Assembly: GCA_913776825.1 (NCBI GenBank)
Contig: CAJYPV010000008.1
Location: 1 to 64,000, forward strand
Direction: 5' to 3'
DNA: 64,000 nucleotides
Source of the DNA: Burkholderiaceae bacterium
Lineage (GTDB): Bacteria; Pseudomonadota; Gammaproteobacteria; Burkholderiales; Burkholderiaceae_C
The notes beneath the pieces were generated by a model that was given only the letters and a program-made list of their open reading frames with translations, was not told where the DNA came from and ran no database searches. The position numbers and the translations under genes were made by a program. Of the stretch, positions 16,483 to 25,098 are shown piece after piece. The number at the start of each line of letters is the position of its first letter. Positions within the stretch are counted from its first letter, which is position 1.

Positions 16483-18234
16483 ATGCCCCGCCGCCCTGCC
16501 GCCCCGCCTTCGACCGCATCGACACCCACCCAACAACTGGTCGAGCAGTACCTTCGCCTGGCCGAGGGCCAGGTCTTGCTCACCACGGTCGCCATGACAC
16601 TGTCGGAGGTGTCCCAGCGCCTGTGCTGCGGCGAGCGCAATGCGCGGCTGCTGCTGAGCCGCATGCAGGGGCTGGGTTGGGTGAGCTGGACGCCGGGACG
16701 CGGACGAGGACGCGTCTCCACCCTGCGGCTGCGCCAGGACCCTGGCGCGCTGCGCATCGGGCACCTGCGACGTCTGTTGGATCAAGGGCAGATGGAAGCG
16801 GCCTTCAGCGGATTGCCGCAGCAGGCGCGCGCTCGCATCAAGGAGGCCTTGCCGGCGTTTCTGGGCGGCACGCCGGGCGGCGCGCTGCGCATGCCCTTCT
16901 ATCGACCGCTGCATGCGCTGGATCCGCAGCAGGTCACGCGCCGCACGGAGGCGCATCTGGTCGGTCAGATCTTCGAGGGTCTGACGCGTTATGACCGCGA
17001 CACCGAATCGATCCGGCCCGCATTGGCCCATCACTGGGAACGCCACCAGGACGGCCGCCAATGGCGGCTCTGGCTGCGACCCGGGCTGCGCTTTCAAGAT
17101 GGTCGGCCCTTGCGCGCGCAGGATGTGAAAGCGACCCTGCTGCGCCTGCGTGACGCACCGGGTCCCCATCGCTTGCTGATGTCGCACCTGCGATCCCTGA
17201 CGCTCAAGGGCCAGCGCATCGACATCGCGCTCGACTCGCCCGACCAGCTGTTCCTCCACCGTCTGGCGGCGAGTTGTTGCGTCATCCTTCCAGAGGACGA
17301 TTGGCGGCGCGAGGACTTCGCCCGGCTGCCGATCGGCGCGGGCGCCTTCCGCCTCGTGCGCAACAACGAGCACCGCGCGACGCTCGCCGCCTTCGACGGC
17401 TATTGGGGCGAGCGGGCGCTGCTGGATGAGATCGACCTGTGGGTCGTGCCGCCTGGCAGTCCGTTGCCCGCGGTGGACTTGAAACTGGGCCGTCCGTCTG
17501 CGGCGGGACGCGCGCCGAGCGATGCCCCGTGGCACCGACTGGCGCAGATGGAACAGGGCTGCGAGCATGTCCTGCTGAATCCGGCGCGGACCCACTTCGC
17601 ATCGGCGGCCGCGCGGCGTGCGGTGGGTCACTGGCTGCGGACCCACGTGGCCTTGCACACCTTGGGCGATCGCCACATCCCGGCCGTCGGTTGGCTGCCA
17701 GGCTGGCAACACCTGCCCCCGCCCGGCCAACGACCGGTGCCACCGCCGGCGCTGCCGCGCCAGTTGCGCCTGGTGACCTATCAACTGGATGACCTGATCA
17801 CCTTGGCTCGCAGCGTCAAAGCCGCCTGCGAGTCGGCCGGTTCAACGGCCACGCTGGAAATCCTCTCCGCCCCGGATTTCGTGAAGCGGGACTGGGCGTC
17901 CTGGGCCGACCTGGCGATCTCGGGCGAGGTACTCGGCGATGACATCGCGTTCGGTCAGTACCGGTGCCTTGCCGGGGGCTCTCTCTTCCACACCTGGATC
18001 GGCGCGGGCATGGCGCGGTCGCTTGCCGCCACATGCGCGCGCGTCGCCGCCGACAGCGATCCCGAGCAGCGCCTGCAGCACATGGCGCGCGCCTTCGCCG
18101 GACTGGCCGACGCCGGCGTGGTGCTGCCGATGCGCCACATCCACCAGCAGCTCGAGCATGCGCCGCATCTGGGCGGTGTCTCGCTGGCGCGTTGCGGCTG
18201 GATGGACTTCAAGAAGCTCTGGCTGCCGGATTGA
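16483..18234 (+). CDS. SgrR-family transcriptional regulator (HTH + solute-binding domain)
   Basis: 583 residues, near the 551 of E. coli SgrR. The N-terminal 110 residues form a DNA-binding region ('LSEVSQRLCCGERNARLLLSR' reads as a helix-turn-helix). A domain like extracytoplasmic solute-binding family 5 follows, beginning 'FYRPLHALDPQQVTRRTEAH' and containing 'LVGQIFEGLTRYD' and 'RPALAHHWERHQDGRQW'. There is no signal peptide, as expected for a cytoplasmic regulator. In SgrR the binding-protein domain is thought to sense a small molecule. The gene is divergent from an MFS transporter across a long inverted repeat, which suggests ligand-controlled expression of the transporter. Confidence 0.88.
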   Translation: MPRRPAAPPSTASTPTQQLVEQYLRLAEGQVLLTTVAMTLSEVSQRLCCGERNARLLLSRMQGLGWVSWTPGRGRGRVSTLRLRQDPGALRIGHLRRLLDQGQMEAAFSGLPQQARARIKEALPAFLGGTPGGALRMPFYRPLHALDPQQVTRRTEAHLVGQIFEGLTRYDRDTESIRPALAHHWERHQDGRQWRLWLRPGLRFQDGRPLRAQDVKATLLRLRDAPGPHRLLMSHLRSLTLKGQRIDIALDSPDQLFLHRLAASCCVILPEDDWRREDFARLPIGAGAFRLVRNNEHRATLAAFDGYWGERALLDEIDLWVVPPGSPLPAVDLKLGRPSAAGRAPSDAPWHRLAQMEQGCEHVLLNPARTHFASAAARRAVGHWLRTHVALHTLGDRHIPAVGWLPGWQHLPPPGQRPVPPPALPRQLRLVTYQLDDLITLARSVKAACESAGSTATLEILSAPDFVKRDWASWADLAISGEVLGDDIAFGQYRCLAGGSLFHTWIGAGMARSLAATCARVAADSDPEQRLQHMARAFAGLADAGVVLPMRHIHQQLEHAPHLGGVSLARCGWMDFKKLWLPD

Positions 18235-18421
18235 TCGAGCGTCGCTGCGGTGTGGCGCTGGGCGAGCGCTGGCACGTTGCCGGTCAACGATCGGGCTTGG
18301 TGCGAAGGCGTCGCTTCTGATGCACCGCGTTCACCCACGCGCAGGCGGCGATCGGCTCGGCGTGCGTTGATGGCGCCGCGTCCGACCGCGCACAAGGCCA
18401 CCGACGCCTTGACGGCCGCGC

Positions 18422-18697
18422 TCAATGACACCGCTGGGTCCGTTCCCGCCAAGCGACATAGGTGCCAAGTCCCACCACGCACAGCCCGTACACCCCAGCT
18501 ACGGCACTTGCGCGCCAGAGGGCCTCTCCGGTTGGATAACGATCCAGCATCAGCAACGCATTGATGCTGAACATCGCCAGCAGATAGGCCGCGAACTTCA
18601 GACGGCCCGGTGCGGTCAGGAAGGAGGCCGCATAACGGACCATCAGGACGACAAACGGGCCGCCGTTGAGAATGAACTGGAGTTCGAAGTGGCTCAT
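18422..18697 (-). CDS. small hypothetical membrane protein
   Basis: 91 residues starting MSHFELQFILNGGPFVVLMV. Hydrophobic segments at about 8-28, 33-50 and 62-83, with Arg-rich ends (YVAWRERTQRCH), suggest two or three membrane helices. No family recognised. It is an isolated minus-strand gene between the regulator and the patatin gene, with about 190 bp on either side in which I see nothing else. Confidence 0.6.
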   Translation of the reverse strand: MSHFELQFILNGGPFVVLMVRYAASFLTAPGRLKFAAYLLAMFSINALLMLDRYPTGEALWRASAVAGVYGLCVVGLGTYVAWRERTQRCH

Positions 18698-18888
18698 GGG
18701 AAGGTGATGGGGAGGACGTCGCTGCTTTGCGCCTCGTGAGATCAGCGCCAGCGCAACTTGCGTGAGAACTCCTGACGGCGTGGTTCCGGCTTGAACCGTG
18801 CGTTCACTCTCCCGAGTTCAACGCATCCACTCCCATCGCGCGTGGCGCCGCCACGTCACCGGAACTGCAGCCAGGCGACGAGTCGCGC

Positions 18889-20184
18889 TCAGGCCACCAA
18901 CCGCGGCGGCCCGGGCGGATTCGGCGGCACCTGCAGCGCGAAGCCGCCGGCGCGCTTGCGCATGGTCGCGGGATCCACTTGCGGGGCCTGGGCGGGCCAG
19001 CCGAAGAAGCGCTGGATGTCACTGCGGCGTGCCAGCGTGTCCGCCATGCCCAGGGTGATCAGCTCGCTGGTGTATTCCGGCTCGAACAGCAGATAGCTGA
19101 CCAGCGCCGAGCCGCTGGCGGTGGCGCCCTCACCCGAGACACCCACGCTGCGCAGCAACGCGCGGATCGGCGCCGGCAGCGCGCCCTGACGCTCCGCCGC
19201 CAGCGAATCCAGCGGACGGCTCGGCGCGATCACCAGCGCCTCGATCGGGCGCAGCGGCGTGTTGCGCCGCGCCTCGCCGGAGAGCAACGACAGCGTGTGA
19301 TTGATGCGCTGCATCCGCTCGATGTCGACCGCCAGCGCATCCAGAAAAATGTTGGACAAGGCATGACCCGCGATCTGCGCCATGCTCGGATGGCCCTGCG
19401 GCATCGGGCTGTCGGCGCCCTCCCCGCCGGTCTCATGCATGCGGCCTGCCCCGATGATCAGCACCTTCTCCGCGCCCAGATGCACCGCCGGGGAGATCGG
19501 CGCGGTCTGCCGCATCGAGCCATCGCCGAACCACTCCACCGCGCCTCGCAGCGGCAGCGGCTCGGACGGAAAGATGAACGGGATCGCGGACGACGCCATC
19601 AGATGCTCGACGCTCAGCCGCTCGGTCTGCACGGCCAGGCGCTGGGTGCGCACCCACGGCTCGTGATGCTGACGCGATTGATAGAAGGTCACATGGTGGC
19701 CGGAGGTGTAGCTGGAGCCCGTCACCGCGAGCGCTTCCAGGTGGCCTTGCGCCAGCATCTCGTCGAGCCGATCCATCTGGAGCCAGCGTGACAGCAAACC
19801 GCGCAGCGGCGCGTTGTCCAGCAGGCTGCGCGGCCGGGTGCGGCGCCACCGGGCAACGGCCCAACCGAGGCTCATCATCGTCAGCCAGCGCGCACCGGTG
19901 CGGATCACGCCGAAGGCATCGGCGGTGTAGACCTGGTCGACATGGATGTTCTGCCAGATGTACATCAGGCCATCGACCGCAGAGCAGAAATCATCCGCCT
20001 GACAGGCCAGCGTGGCCGCGTTGATCGCGCCGGCCGAGGTGCCGGAAATGACCTTGAACGGGTTGTCCCCGGTCGCACAGGCATCCCGGCGCAGTTGCGC
20101 GATCGCCGCCAGCACGCCCACCTGGTAGGCCGCGCGGGCGCCGCCTCCGGTGAGGATCAGGCCGGTCGTGGGCTGCGCATCCAT
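18889..20184 (-). CDS. patatin-like phospholipase
   Basis: 431 residues. The oxyanion-hole glycine loop 'LILTGGGARAAYQVG' opens the protein at residue 9, the nucleophile elbow G-T-S-A-G (about 48-52) follows in 'VISGTSAGAINAATL', and the Asp of the Ser-Asp dyad is in 'WFGDGSMRQTAPISPAVHLGA'. All elements of an active acyl hydrolase are present, with no signal peptide. Family members hydrolyse phospholipids or neutral lipids in the cytoplasm or at the inner membrane, and some are secreted toxins. Nothing nearby suggests a toxin role. Confidence 0.93.
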   Translation of the reverse strand: MDAQPTTGLILTGGGARAAYQVGVLAAIAQLRRDACATGDNPFKVISGTSAGAINAATLACQADDFCSAVDGLMYIWQNIHVDQVYTADAFGVIRTGARWLTMMSLGWAVARWRRTRPRSLLDNAPLRGLLSRWLQMDRLDEMLAQGHLEALAVTGSSYTSGHHVTFYQSRQHHEPWVRTQRLAVQTERLSVEHLMASSAIPFIFPSEPLPLRGAVEWFGDGSMRQTAPISPAVHLGAEKVLIIGAGRMHETGGEGADSPMPQGHPSMAQIAGHALSNIFLDALAVDIERMQRINHTLSLLSGEARRNTPLRPIEALVIAPSRPLDSLAAERQGALPAPIRALLRSVGVSGEGATASGSALVSYLLFEPEYTSELITLGMADTLARRSDIQRFFGWPAQAPQVDPATMRKRAGGFALQVPPNPPGPPRLVA

Positions 20185-20304
20185 AGGCGTCGAGCTTACG
20201 CCCGAGCCGCCGTTTCGATCCAGTCCGCAGCCCCGTCAAATGGGGGATATCGGCGGCTGGGAGCGGCACAATCGGGCTTCCTCCGACCGATCGAAAGCCC
20301 CCTC

Positions 20305-20778
20305 ATGCCGGCCCGCCTGCTGTGGACGCTGCTGTTTCGCCTTGGCCTGCTGCTGGCATTTTTCAGCCTGCTGCGCTGGCTGTTCCTGAACGGCGCCGGG
20401 CTGCTGACGATTCCCTCCATCGCCATCGGCGTGACGCTCGCGTCGGTGCTGCTCCCCAAGCCGCTGATCGCGACCGCCTCGGTGTTCAAGCGGTGGTGGC
20501 GCGAACGGCTCTGGGCCGGCGAAGCCGGTCGCTGGCACGCCTTTCGCGGCGTGCCGATCGCGGTGCGTCACCTGGACGGCGTCGCCTGGGTGCGCTGCAG
20601 CGATGTGGCCAAGGTCTGGGACGTACCGCTGCCGCCCGACCAGCCCGCCCGGCAGTCCCTCCCCGGTGAATGGGGTGACTTCGCCCGCGCCGCGCTGGTG
20701 CGCAAGGTGCTGATGCGGATGGAGCCCATGCCCGATCCGCGTCGGGCCGCATTCCTGCAGTGGTTGGCAGCGTTGTAG
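20305..20778 (+). CDS. small hypothetical membrane protein, possibly Na+/H+ antiporter subunit E-like
   Basis: 157 residues starting MPARLLWTLLFRLGLLLAFF. Two membrane helices (about 8-27 and 34-52) are followed by a soluble tail with several Trp residues. The N-terminal half loosely recalls MnhE/MrpE-type proteins (paired helices, 'IPSIAIGVTLASVLLPKP'), but the other Mrp subunits are absent, so I do not assign it. It is divergent from the patatin gene with a gap of about 120 bp. Confidence 0.5.
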   Translation: MPARLLWTLLFRLGLLLAFFSLLRWLFLNGAGLLTIPSIAIGVTLASVLLPKPLIATASVFKRWWRERLWAGEAGRWHAFRGVPIAVRHLDGVAWVRCSDVAKVWDVPLPPDQPARQSLPGEWGDFARAALVRKVLMRMEPMPDPRRAAFLQWLAAL

Positions 20779-20815
20779 CCGACGACCGCGCTGAAGCGTC
20801 GTCAGGGCGGCGTTA

Positions 20816-20892
20816 GAGCGCCGTCCGAGCGCCGCTTGAGCGCCGCTTGAGCGCCGCTTGAGCGCCGTCAGAGCGCCGTCAGAGCGCCGACT
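20816..20892. repeat. seven tandem 11-nt units overlapping the end of the M50 gene
   Basis: Seven head-to-tail copies of GAGCGCCG followed by a variable triplet (TCC, CTT, CTT, CTT, TCA, TCA, ACT) run from 20816 to 20892. The last units contain the minus-strand stop codon (20879-20881) and final codons of the M50/HlyD gene. Because 11 is not a multiple of three, loss or gain of a unit would shift the reading frame at the extreme C-terminus. Confidence 0.92.
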
Positions 20893-22993
20893 CACGCTGC
20901 CACAGCGCCGCCGCCCATCGCACCGCGCGGCCGACCCACGGCAGGCGCTCGCCTTGCAGGTGCACGGTCCCGGGCACCTCGCGGACGAGCGTGGTCGCCG
21001 CCTCGTCGCAGCCTTCCAATCGCAGATGGAAGGTGGGCCGCAGCGGCACCAGCTTGCCGTCTTCCGGCCGACGGTGCACCGCCACGCCGCCGCCATAGAC
21101 ATCGGCGGCAGCCGGTTGGTCCAGCGTCGCCACCTGCACCGGATCCACCCGGGTCAGCCGGCAGCTGCGTCCGGACTTCTCCAGCGCCGCCGGCACGAAA
21201 TGGCCGGTCTGTCCCAGCTTGAGCGCATCGAGCACGGCCTCGTCCACATAGGCGTCGACGCGGCTGCCCTCCCGACCCGCCACCGTCAGCAGTCGCTCGC
21301 CGGGCGCGATCCAGGCGGCGGAACGCAAATCTTCCGGCACTTCGGCCAACCAGCCGTCGAACGGCGCGCGCACCACGAGCTGATCGCGCTGCTCGCGCAG
21401 CCCCTGCACCGAACTGACGGCCGCTTCCCATTGCTTGCGCAGCGCGGGGCCGGCCTCGCGCAGCTTGTCGTCGAAAGGCTGCTGGCTGAGCTGCCATTGC
21501 AGTTGCTGCTCCTGCAGCGCGGCCTGCTGCAGTCGCATGTCCAGATCGGGCGATCGCAATTGCAGCAGCACATCCCCGGCCTTCACCGCGCGCCCTTCCC
21601 TGGGCACCTCGCCCACCACCTGCGAGGCATAGGCCGCCGCCACCGTCTGCACCTGCAGCGGCGCCAGCACGGCCGGCGCGCGGATCGATTCCGCCCAGGG
21701 CCACACCAGCACCAGCACCACACCGCCGAGGATCAACAGGCTGCGCCGCGTGGCACGGTTCCAGGCGAAGCGACCGCGCTGGCGCCAGGCCGACATCTCC
21801 CGCCAGATCGGCCGTGCGATGAACCAGCCCAGTTCGACCGCCAGCAGCACCAGCCCCAAGGCCTTGAAAAACGCGTGATAGACCAGCAAGGCGATCCCGA
21901 AGAACAGCACCAGCCGATACAGCCAGGTGGCGAAGGCGAAGACCACCAGCGCCCGCTCACGGCCAGGATGGAAGCGCTCGGGCGGCGGATCGCCCCAACC
22001 GAACAGACGTTCGCGCAGCCACCAGCGACCGATGGCGAAGGACCGCTCATGCAGGTTGGGCATGTTGACCGCGTCGGAGAGCAGGAAGTAGCCGTCGAAG
22101 CGCATGAACGGACTGGCGTTGATCGTCACCGTCAGCAACCAGGTGGTGGTGGCCAGCAGGAAGGCGCCGGAACGGATCGGCGCCCAGCCCGGCGTGTCGG
22201 GCAGCAGGCTCCAGGCCAGCAGCGCCACCGAGGCCAGCGCGATCTCGCTCATCATGCCGGCGCCACCGATCAGCAGCCGCTGTCGTCGCGAGGTCAGCTT
22301 CCAGGCCTCGTTGGTATCGGTGTAGAGCACCGGCCACATCACCAGAAACGCCACGCCCATCGTGGGCACGCGGCAGCCGAAATGGGTGGCGGTGAAGGCA
22401 TGGCCCAGCTCATGCAGCACCTTGGCACCGCTGAGCGCGATGCCGATGGCGAGCAGCCCTTCCCAATTGGCATAGCTCGTCAGCGTGTGGGTGAACTCGT
22501 CCCAACGGCGCGCCGCCAGCACCAGTCCCAGCAGCGTCAGCCCGGCCGTCAGTGCCCAGAACGAGGGCTGGTAAGCCCATCGCACCCAGCGACTCATGCG
22601 CTGCAGCCAACGCATCGGCTGCAGCACCGGCACGCGGAAAAACAAGTAATGCTTGAGCAGCCACTGCGAAGGCGACAAGCGCATCGCCTGCGCCTGCCGG
22701 GTCAGGCGCTCGGTGTCGGCCACGCGGCTGGCCACCAGCAGATGATTGGCCTGCAGCATGGTCACCAGGCCTTCCACATCGTCGGGCGTCACGTCGAGGG
22801 TGGTCTCGCGGTGCACCGCGTCGATCAGCGCCTCCATCGAGCCCAGCGACCAGCGCGACAGCAGCTCGAAGGCCGGCCAGCTCAGCGAGAAGAAGCGGTT
22901 GCTGGCCGGGTCATGCAAGGTCCAGGTGGGCGAGCCGTCGGTCGCCTCGGGGCCGGGATGCAGGGCCAGGTCTTGCCGAAGAACGGGCCACAT
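20879..22993 (-). CDS. PqqD-like/M50 site-2 protease/HlyD fusion, exporter component
   Basis: 704 residues from the ATG at 22993, which overlaps the upstream stop as TGATG; an ATG at 23008 is also possible. The N-terminal 95 residues ('NRFFSLSWPAFELLSRW' to 'TMLQANHLL') look like a PqqD/RRE-type winged helix. Membrane helices follow, with the zinc-protease motif HELGH (about 194-198) and the second M50 motif NASPFMRFDG about 100 residues later, so the protease looks active. After a helix near 'ILGGVVLVLVWPWA', the last 270 residues form a HlyD-type lipoyl/hairpin adaptor ('VGEVPREGRAVKAGDVLLQL'). It is the last gene of the minus-strand export locus. The combined role is inferred. Confidence 0.8.
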   Translation of the reverse strand: MWPVLRQDLALHPGPEATDGSPTWTLHDPASNRFFSLSWPAFELLSRWSLGSMEALIDAVHRETTLDVTPDDVEGLVTMLQANHLLVASRVADTERLTRQAQAMRLSPSQWLLKHYLFFRVPVLQPMRWLQRMSRWVRWAYQPSFWALTAGLTLLGLVLAARRWDEFTHTLTSYANWEGLLAIGIALSGAKVLHELGHAFTATHFGCRVPTMGVAFLVMWPVLYTDTNEAWKLTSRRQRLLIGGAGMMSEIALASVALLAWSLLPDTPGWAPIRSGAFLLATTTWLLTVTINASPFMRFDGYFLLSDAVNMPNLHERSFAIGRWWLRERLFGWGDPPPERFHPGRERALVVFAFATWLYRLVLFFGIALLVYHAFFKALGLVLLAVELGWFIARPIWREMSAWRQRGRFAWNRATRRSLLILGGVVLVLVWPWAESIRAPAVLAPLQVQTVAAAYASQVVGEVPREGRAVKAGDVLLQLRSPDLDMRLQQAALQEQQLQWQLSQQPFDDKLREAGPALRKQWEAAVSSVQGLREQRDQLVVRAPFDGWLAEVPEDLRSAAWIAPGERLLTVAGREGSRVDAYVDEAVLDALKLGQTGHFVPAALEKSGRSCRLTRVDPVQVATLDQPAAADVYGGGVAVHRRPEDGKLVPLRPTFHLRLEGCDEAATTLVREVPGTVHLQGERLPWVGRAVRWAAALWQRESAL

Positions 22994-24327
22994 CACCAGC
23001 CCAGCCATTGCCGGGCGACGGCCAGCGGCCGCCGCAGCGCCACGTACACCAGCGGCGCCCAGCCGCCCTGCAGCCGCGCGGTGCCCAGTTGCCCGATGCG
23101 CGGCGCCGCCTGGCCGGTCTGGAAGACCGCCTTCACCCGATACGCCAGAAAGCCCTCGCGGGTCACTTCGGCGCGGTAGGCAACGCTCTGCACCTGCGCT
23201 TCATAGGACTTCAGCGGCGCGCCTTGCGGATACATCGTCAGCACATCGCCGGGCGAGATCGGCAGCAGATCTGCGGCGGGCACCCAGGCGACCAGCTCCA
23301 CCTTGGCCGGATCGGCCACCAGCAGCACCCGTTCGCCGAGCGTGACCGCCTTGCCGAGCCAATCATTGGCATCGGCGAAGACCGCGATGCCGGCGCGATC
23401 GGACTTGACCTGCACCCGGGCGAGCTGCTCGGCGGTGTAGTCCATCTCGACGACTTTCTCCTGCACCTTGCCGAGCCGCAGGGCCACCTCGGCCCGGTTC
23501 TTGTCGTTGGTGACGGCCGCCTGCGCGGACTGGCGATATTCCTCCTGCGCGGTGTCGACCGCCTTGCGGGCGACTTCCATGCGGGCCCGCAGGGCCGTCG
23601 TGTCCAGGCTGAACAGCGGCGTGCCGGGCTGCACCGGCTGATTGGGCCGGATGTCGAAACGGTCGATCACGCCGTCCAGCGGCGCGCGCACCATGAAGGG
23701 TTCCTGCGGGACCACTTCAGCCTGCGCCAGCACCGTCAGCCGCACCGGGCACAAACAAGCCAGCACCAGGCCGGCCAGCACCAGCCGCCGCAGCTTGCCC
23801 TGCTTCCAGGGCCGCCACAGCCGCTCGCGCCAGGATCGCTGCGGATGGAAGCCCTGCAGCGCATGGCCATAGGCATGCACCAGCTCCTGCAGCAGGGCGA
23901 TCTCATGCGCGGTCCAGGCCTCGTCGCGGGCCAGCAGCAGGCCGGCGTCGGCCGGCTGTCCGTCGCGGCCCATCGGCAGCCACAGCGCATGCGCGGGCAG
24001 CCAATGGTCCCAGTCGCCGCGCACCCGGTCAGGCAGGGTGGTCACGGCAACCTCGCCGGCCGGCACCGCCTCACGCATCAGATGACGGCACAGCAGCGTC
24101 AGCCACTGCACATAGGGCGCTTGCGGATCGGGCTCCGGCGGACCGGACACCGCCGCCACCTGCCCCAGCCCGGAGGCCGTCCACAGCGCCGACTGGCGGT
24201 ACGGCACCAGTTGCAGCGTCTCGTTGACGATCACGAAGCCCAGCGACTGCACCGTCGCTGCGTCCCGCGCCCGCCGCTGCAACTGCAGCAGGCTGACCAG
24301 CGGGGTCGCTCGTTCAACCGCGTTCAT
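22993..24327 (-). CDS. GAF-like/HlyD periplasmic adaptor protein
   Basis: 444 residues. Residues 1-165 look like a cytoplasmic GAF-type domain ('QSLGFVIVNETLQLVPYRQS'). One membrane helix ('RLVLAGLVLACLCPVRLTVL', about 182-202) leads to a HlyD-family adaptor: a split lipoyl domain ('MVRAPLDGVIDRFDIRPNQP'), a helical hairpin (about 245-300) and a beta-barrel region ending near 'GQLGTARLQGGW'. Such adaptors bridge an inner-membrane unit to TolC. Its stop overlaps the M50 gene start, so the two are probably made together. A GAF-like module ahead of an adaptor is unusual and suggests ligand-gated or assembly control; no ligand can be read. Confidence 0.82.
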   Translation of the reverse strand: MNAVERATPLVSLLQLQRRARDAATVQSLGFVIVNETLQLVPYRQSALWTASGLGQVAAVSGPPEPDPQAPYVQWLTLLCRHLMREAVPAGEVAVTTLPDRVRGDWDHWLPAHALWLPMGRDGQPADAGLLLARDEAWTAHEIALLQELVHAYGHALQGFHPQRSWRERLWRPWKQGKLRRLVLAGLVLACLCPVRLTVLAQAEVVPQEPFMVRAPLDGVIDRFDIRPNQPVQPGTPLFSLDTTALRARMEVARKAVDTAQEEYRQSAQAAVTNDKNRAEVALRLGKVQEKVVEMDYTAEQLARVQVKSDRAGIAVFADANDWLGKAVTLGERVLLVADPAKVELVAWVPAADLLPISPGDVLTMYPQGAPLKSYEAQVQSVAYRAEVTREGFLAYRVKAVFQTGQAAPRIGQLGTARLQGGWAPLVYVALRRPLAVARQWLGW

Positions 24328-24342
24328 CGACCCGCCCGCCGA

Positions 24343-25098
24343 TCACGGCCGTTGCGCAAACACGGCCCAGCCGCTCATGCCCGGCAACAGGCCCGGCTGG
24401 CTGCCGTCCATCACGCCGAACACCGCGACCGTCTGGCTCACCGGATCGATCTGCGCGCCCAGGCGCTGGACCTTGGCCGGATAGCGCTTGCCGAGTTCCT
24501 CGACATCCACCTGGAAGCTCACGCCCGGCTTCAGCCAGGCCAGCCATTTGGACGGGACGATCAGTTGCACCTCCAGCTGACCGGTCTCCACGATGTCCAG
24601 CAAGGGATTGCCGGCATTCACATACTGATGCGCCGCGACATGCCGACGCGCCACCCGGCCGGTGAACGGCGCGCTGATGCCGCAACGGCTCACCAGCAGC
24701 TTGGCGCTGGCGAGTTCCGCCTGCGCTTCCTTCAAACGCGCCTGCGCCTGTTCCACTTCCAGCCGGCCGATCGAGTTGAGCTCCGCCATCCGCTGGTTGG
24801 ACTGCACCACGGCGCTGGTCGCTTCGGTCGCGGCCTCGGCCTTGCGGACCTGGCTTTGGTAGAGCGAGCAATCCAGCCCCACCAGTTGTTCTCCGGCGCG
24901 GAAGGCATCGCCTTCCCGCAGCCGCAGCGAGGCCACACGGCCCGGAATCTCCGACGCCACCGTCACCGCATTGCGCGCCGCCAGTTGGGCGCGGATCCGG
25001 CCCTCCTTGTCGGTGGCCGGGTGGGTCGTCTGCGCCATGGCGCCCAGGCTGATCAGCAGGCCCATCAGCGGCCAGGCTCGCCCCATCCCTCTCGTCAT
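24343..25098 (-). CDS. RND-type periplasmic adaptor (membrane fusion protein)
   Basis: 251 residues, shorter than most adaptors (350-400). A signal peptide ('RAWPLMGLLISLGAMAQ') is followed by a lipoyl half ('TVASEIPGRVASLRLREGDA'), a short coiled hairpin (about 80-135), the second lipoyl half ('ISAPFTGRVARRHVAAHQYV') and a barrel domain ending 'LLPGMSGWAVFAQRP'. There is no membrane helix beyond the signal. It overlaps the TolC gene by four bases (ATGA) and lies 15 bp before the GAF-HlyD gene. No RND pump is encoded here, so this adaptor probably serves the same export complex. Confidence 0.85.
   Translation of the reverse strand: MTRGMGRAWPLMGLLISLGAMAQTTHPATDKEGRIRAQLAARNAVTVASEIPGRVASLRLREGDAFRAGEQLVGLDCSLYQSQVRKAEAATEATSAVVQSNQRMAELNSIGRLEVEQAQARLKEAQAELASAKLLVSRCGISAPFTGRVARRHVAAHQYVNAGNPLLDIVETGQLEVQLIVPSKWLAWLKPGVSFQVDVEELGKRYPAKVQRLGAQIDPVSQTVAVFGVMDGSQPGLLPGMSGWAVFAQRP

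Noticed and set aside
16376..18421. SgrS-like small RNA next to the SgrR-type gene
   Set aside because: No hairpin with a U-tail and no ptsG-pairing-like stretch could be recognised in the flanking gaps.
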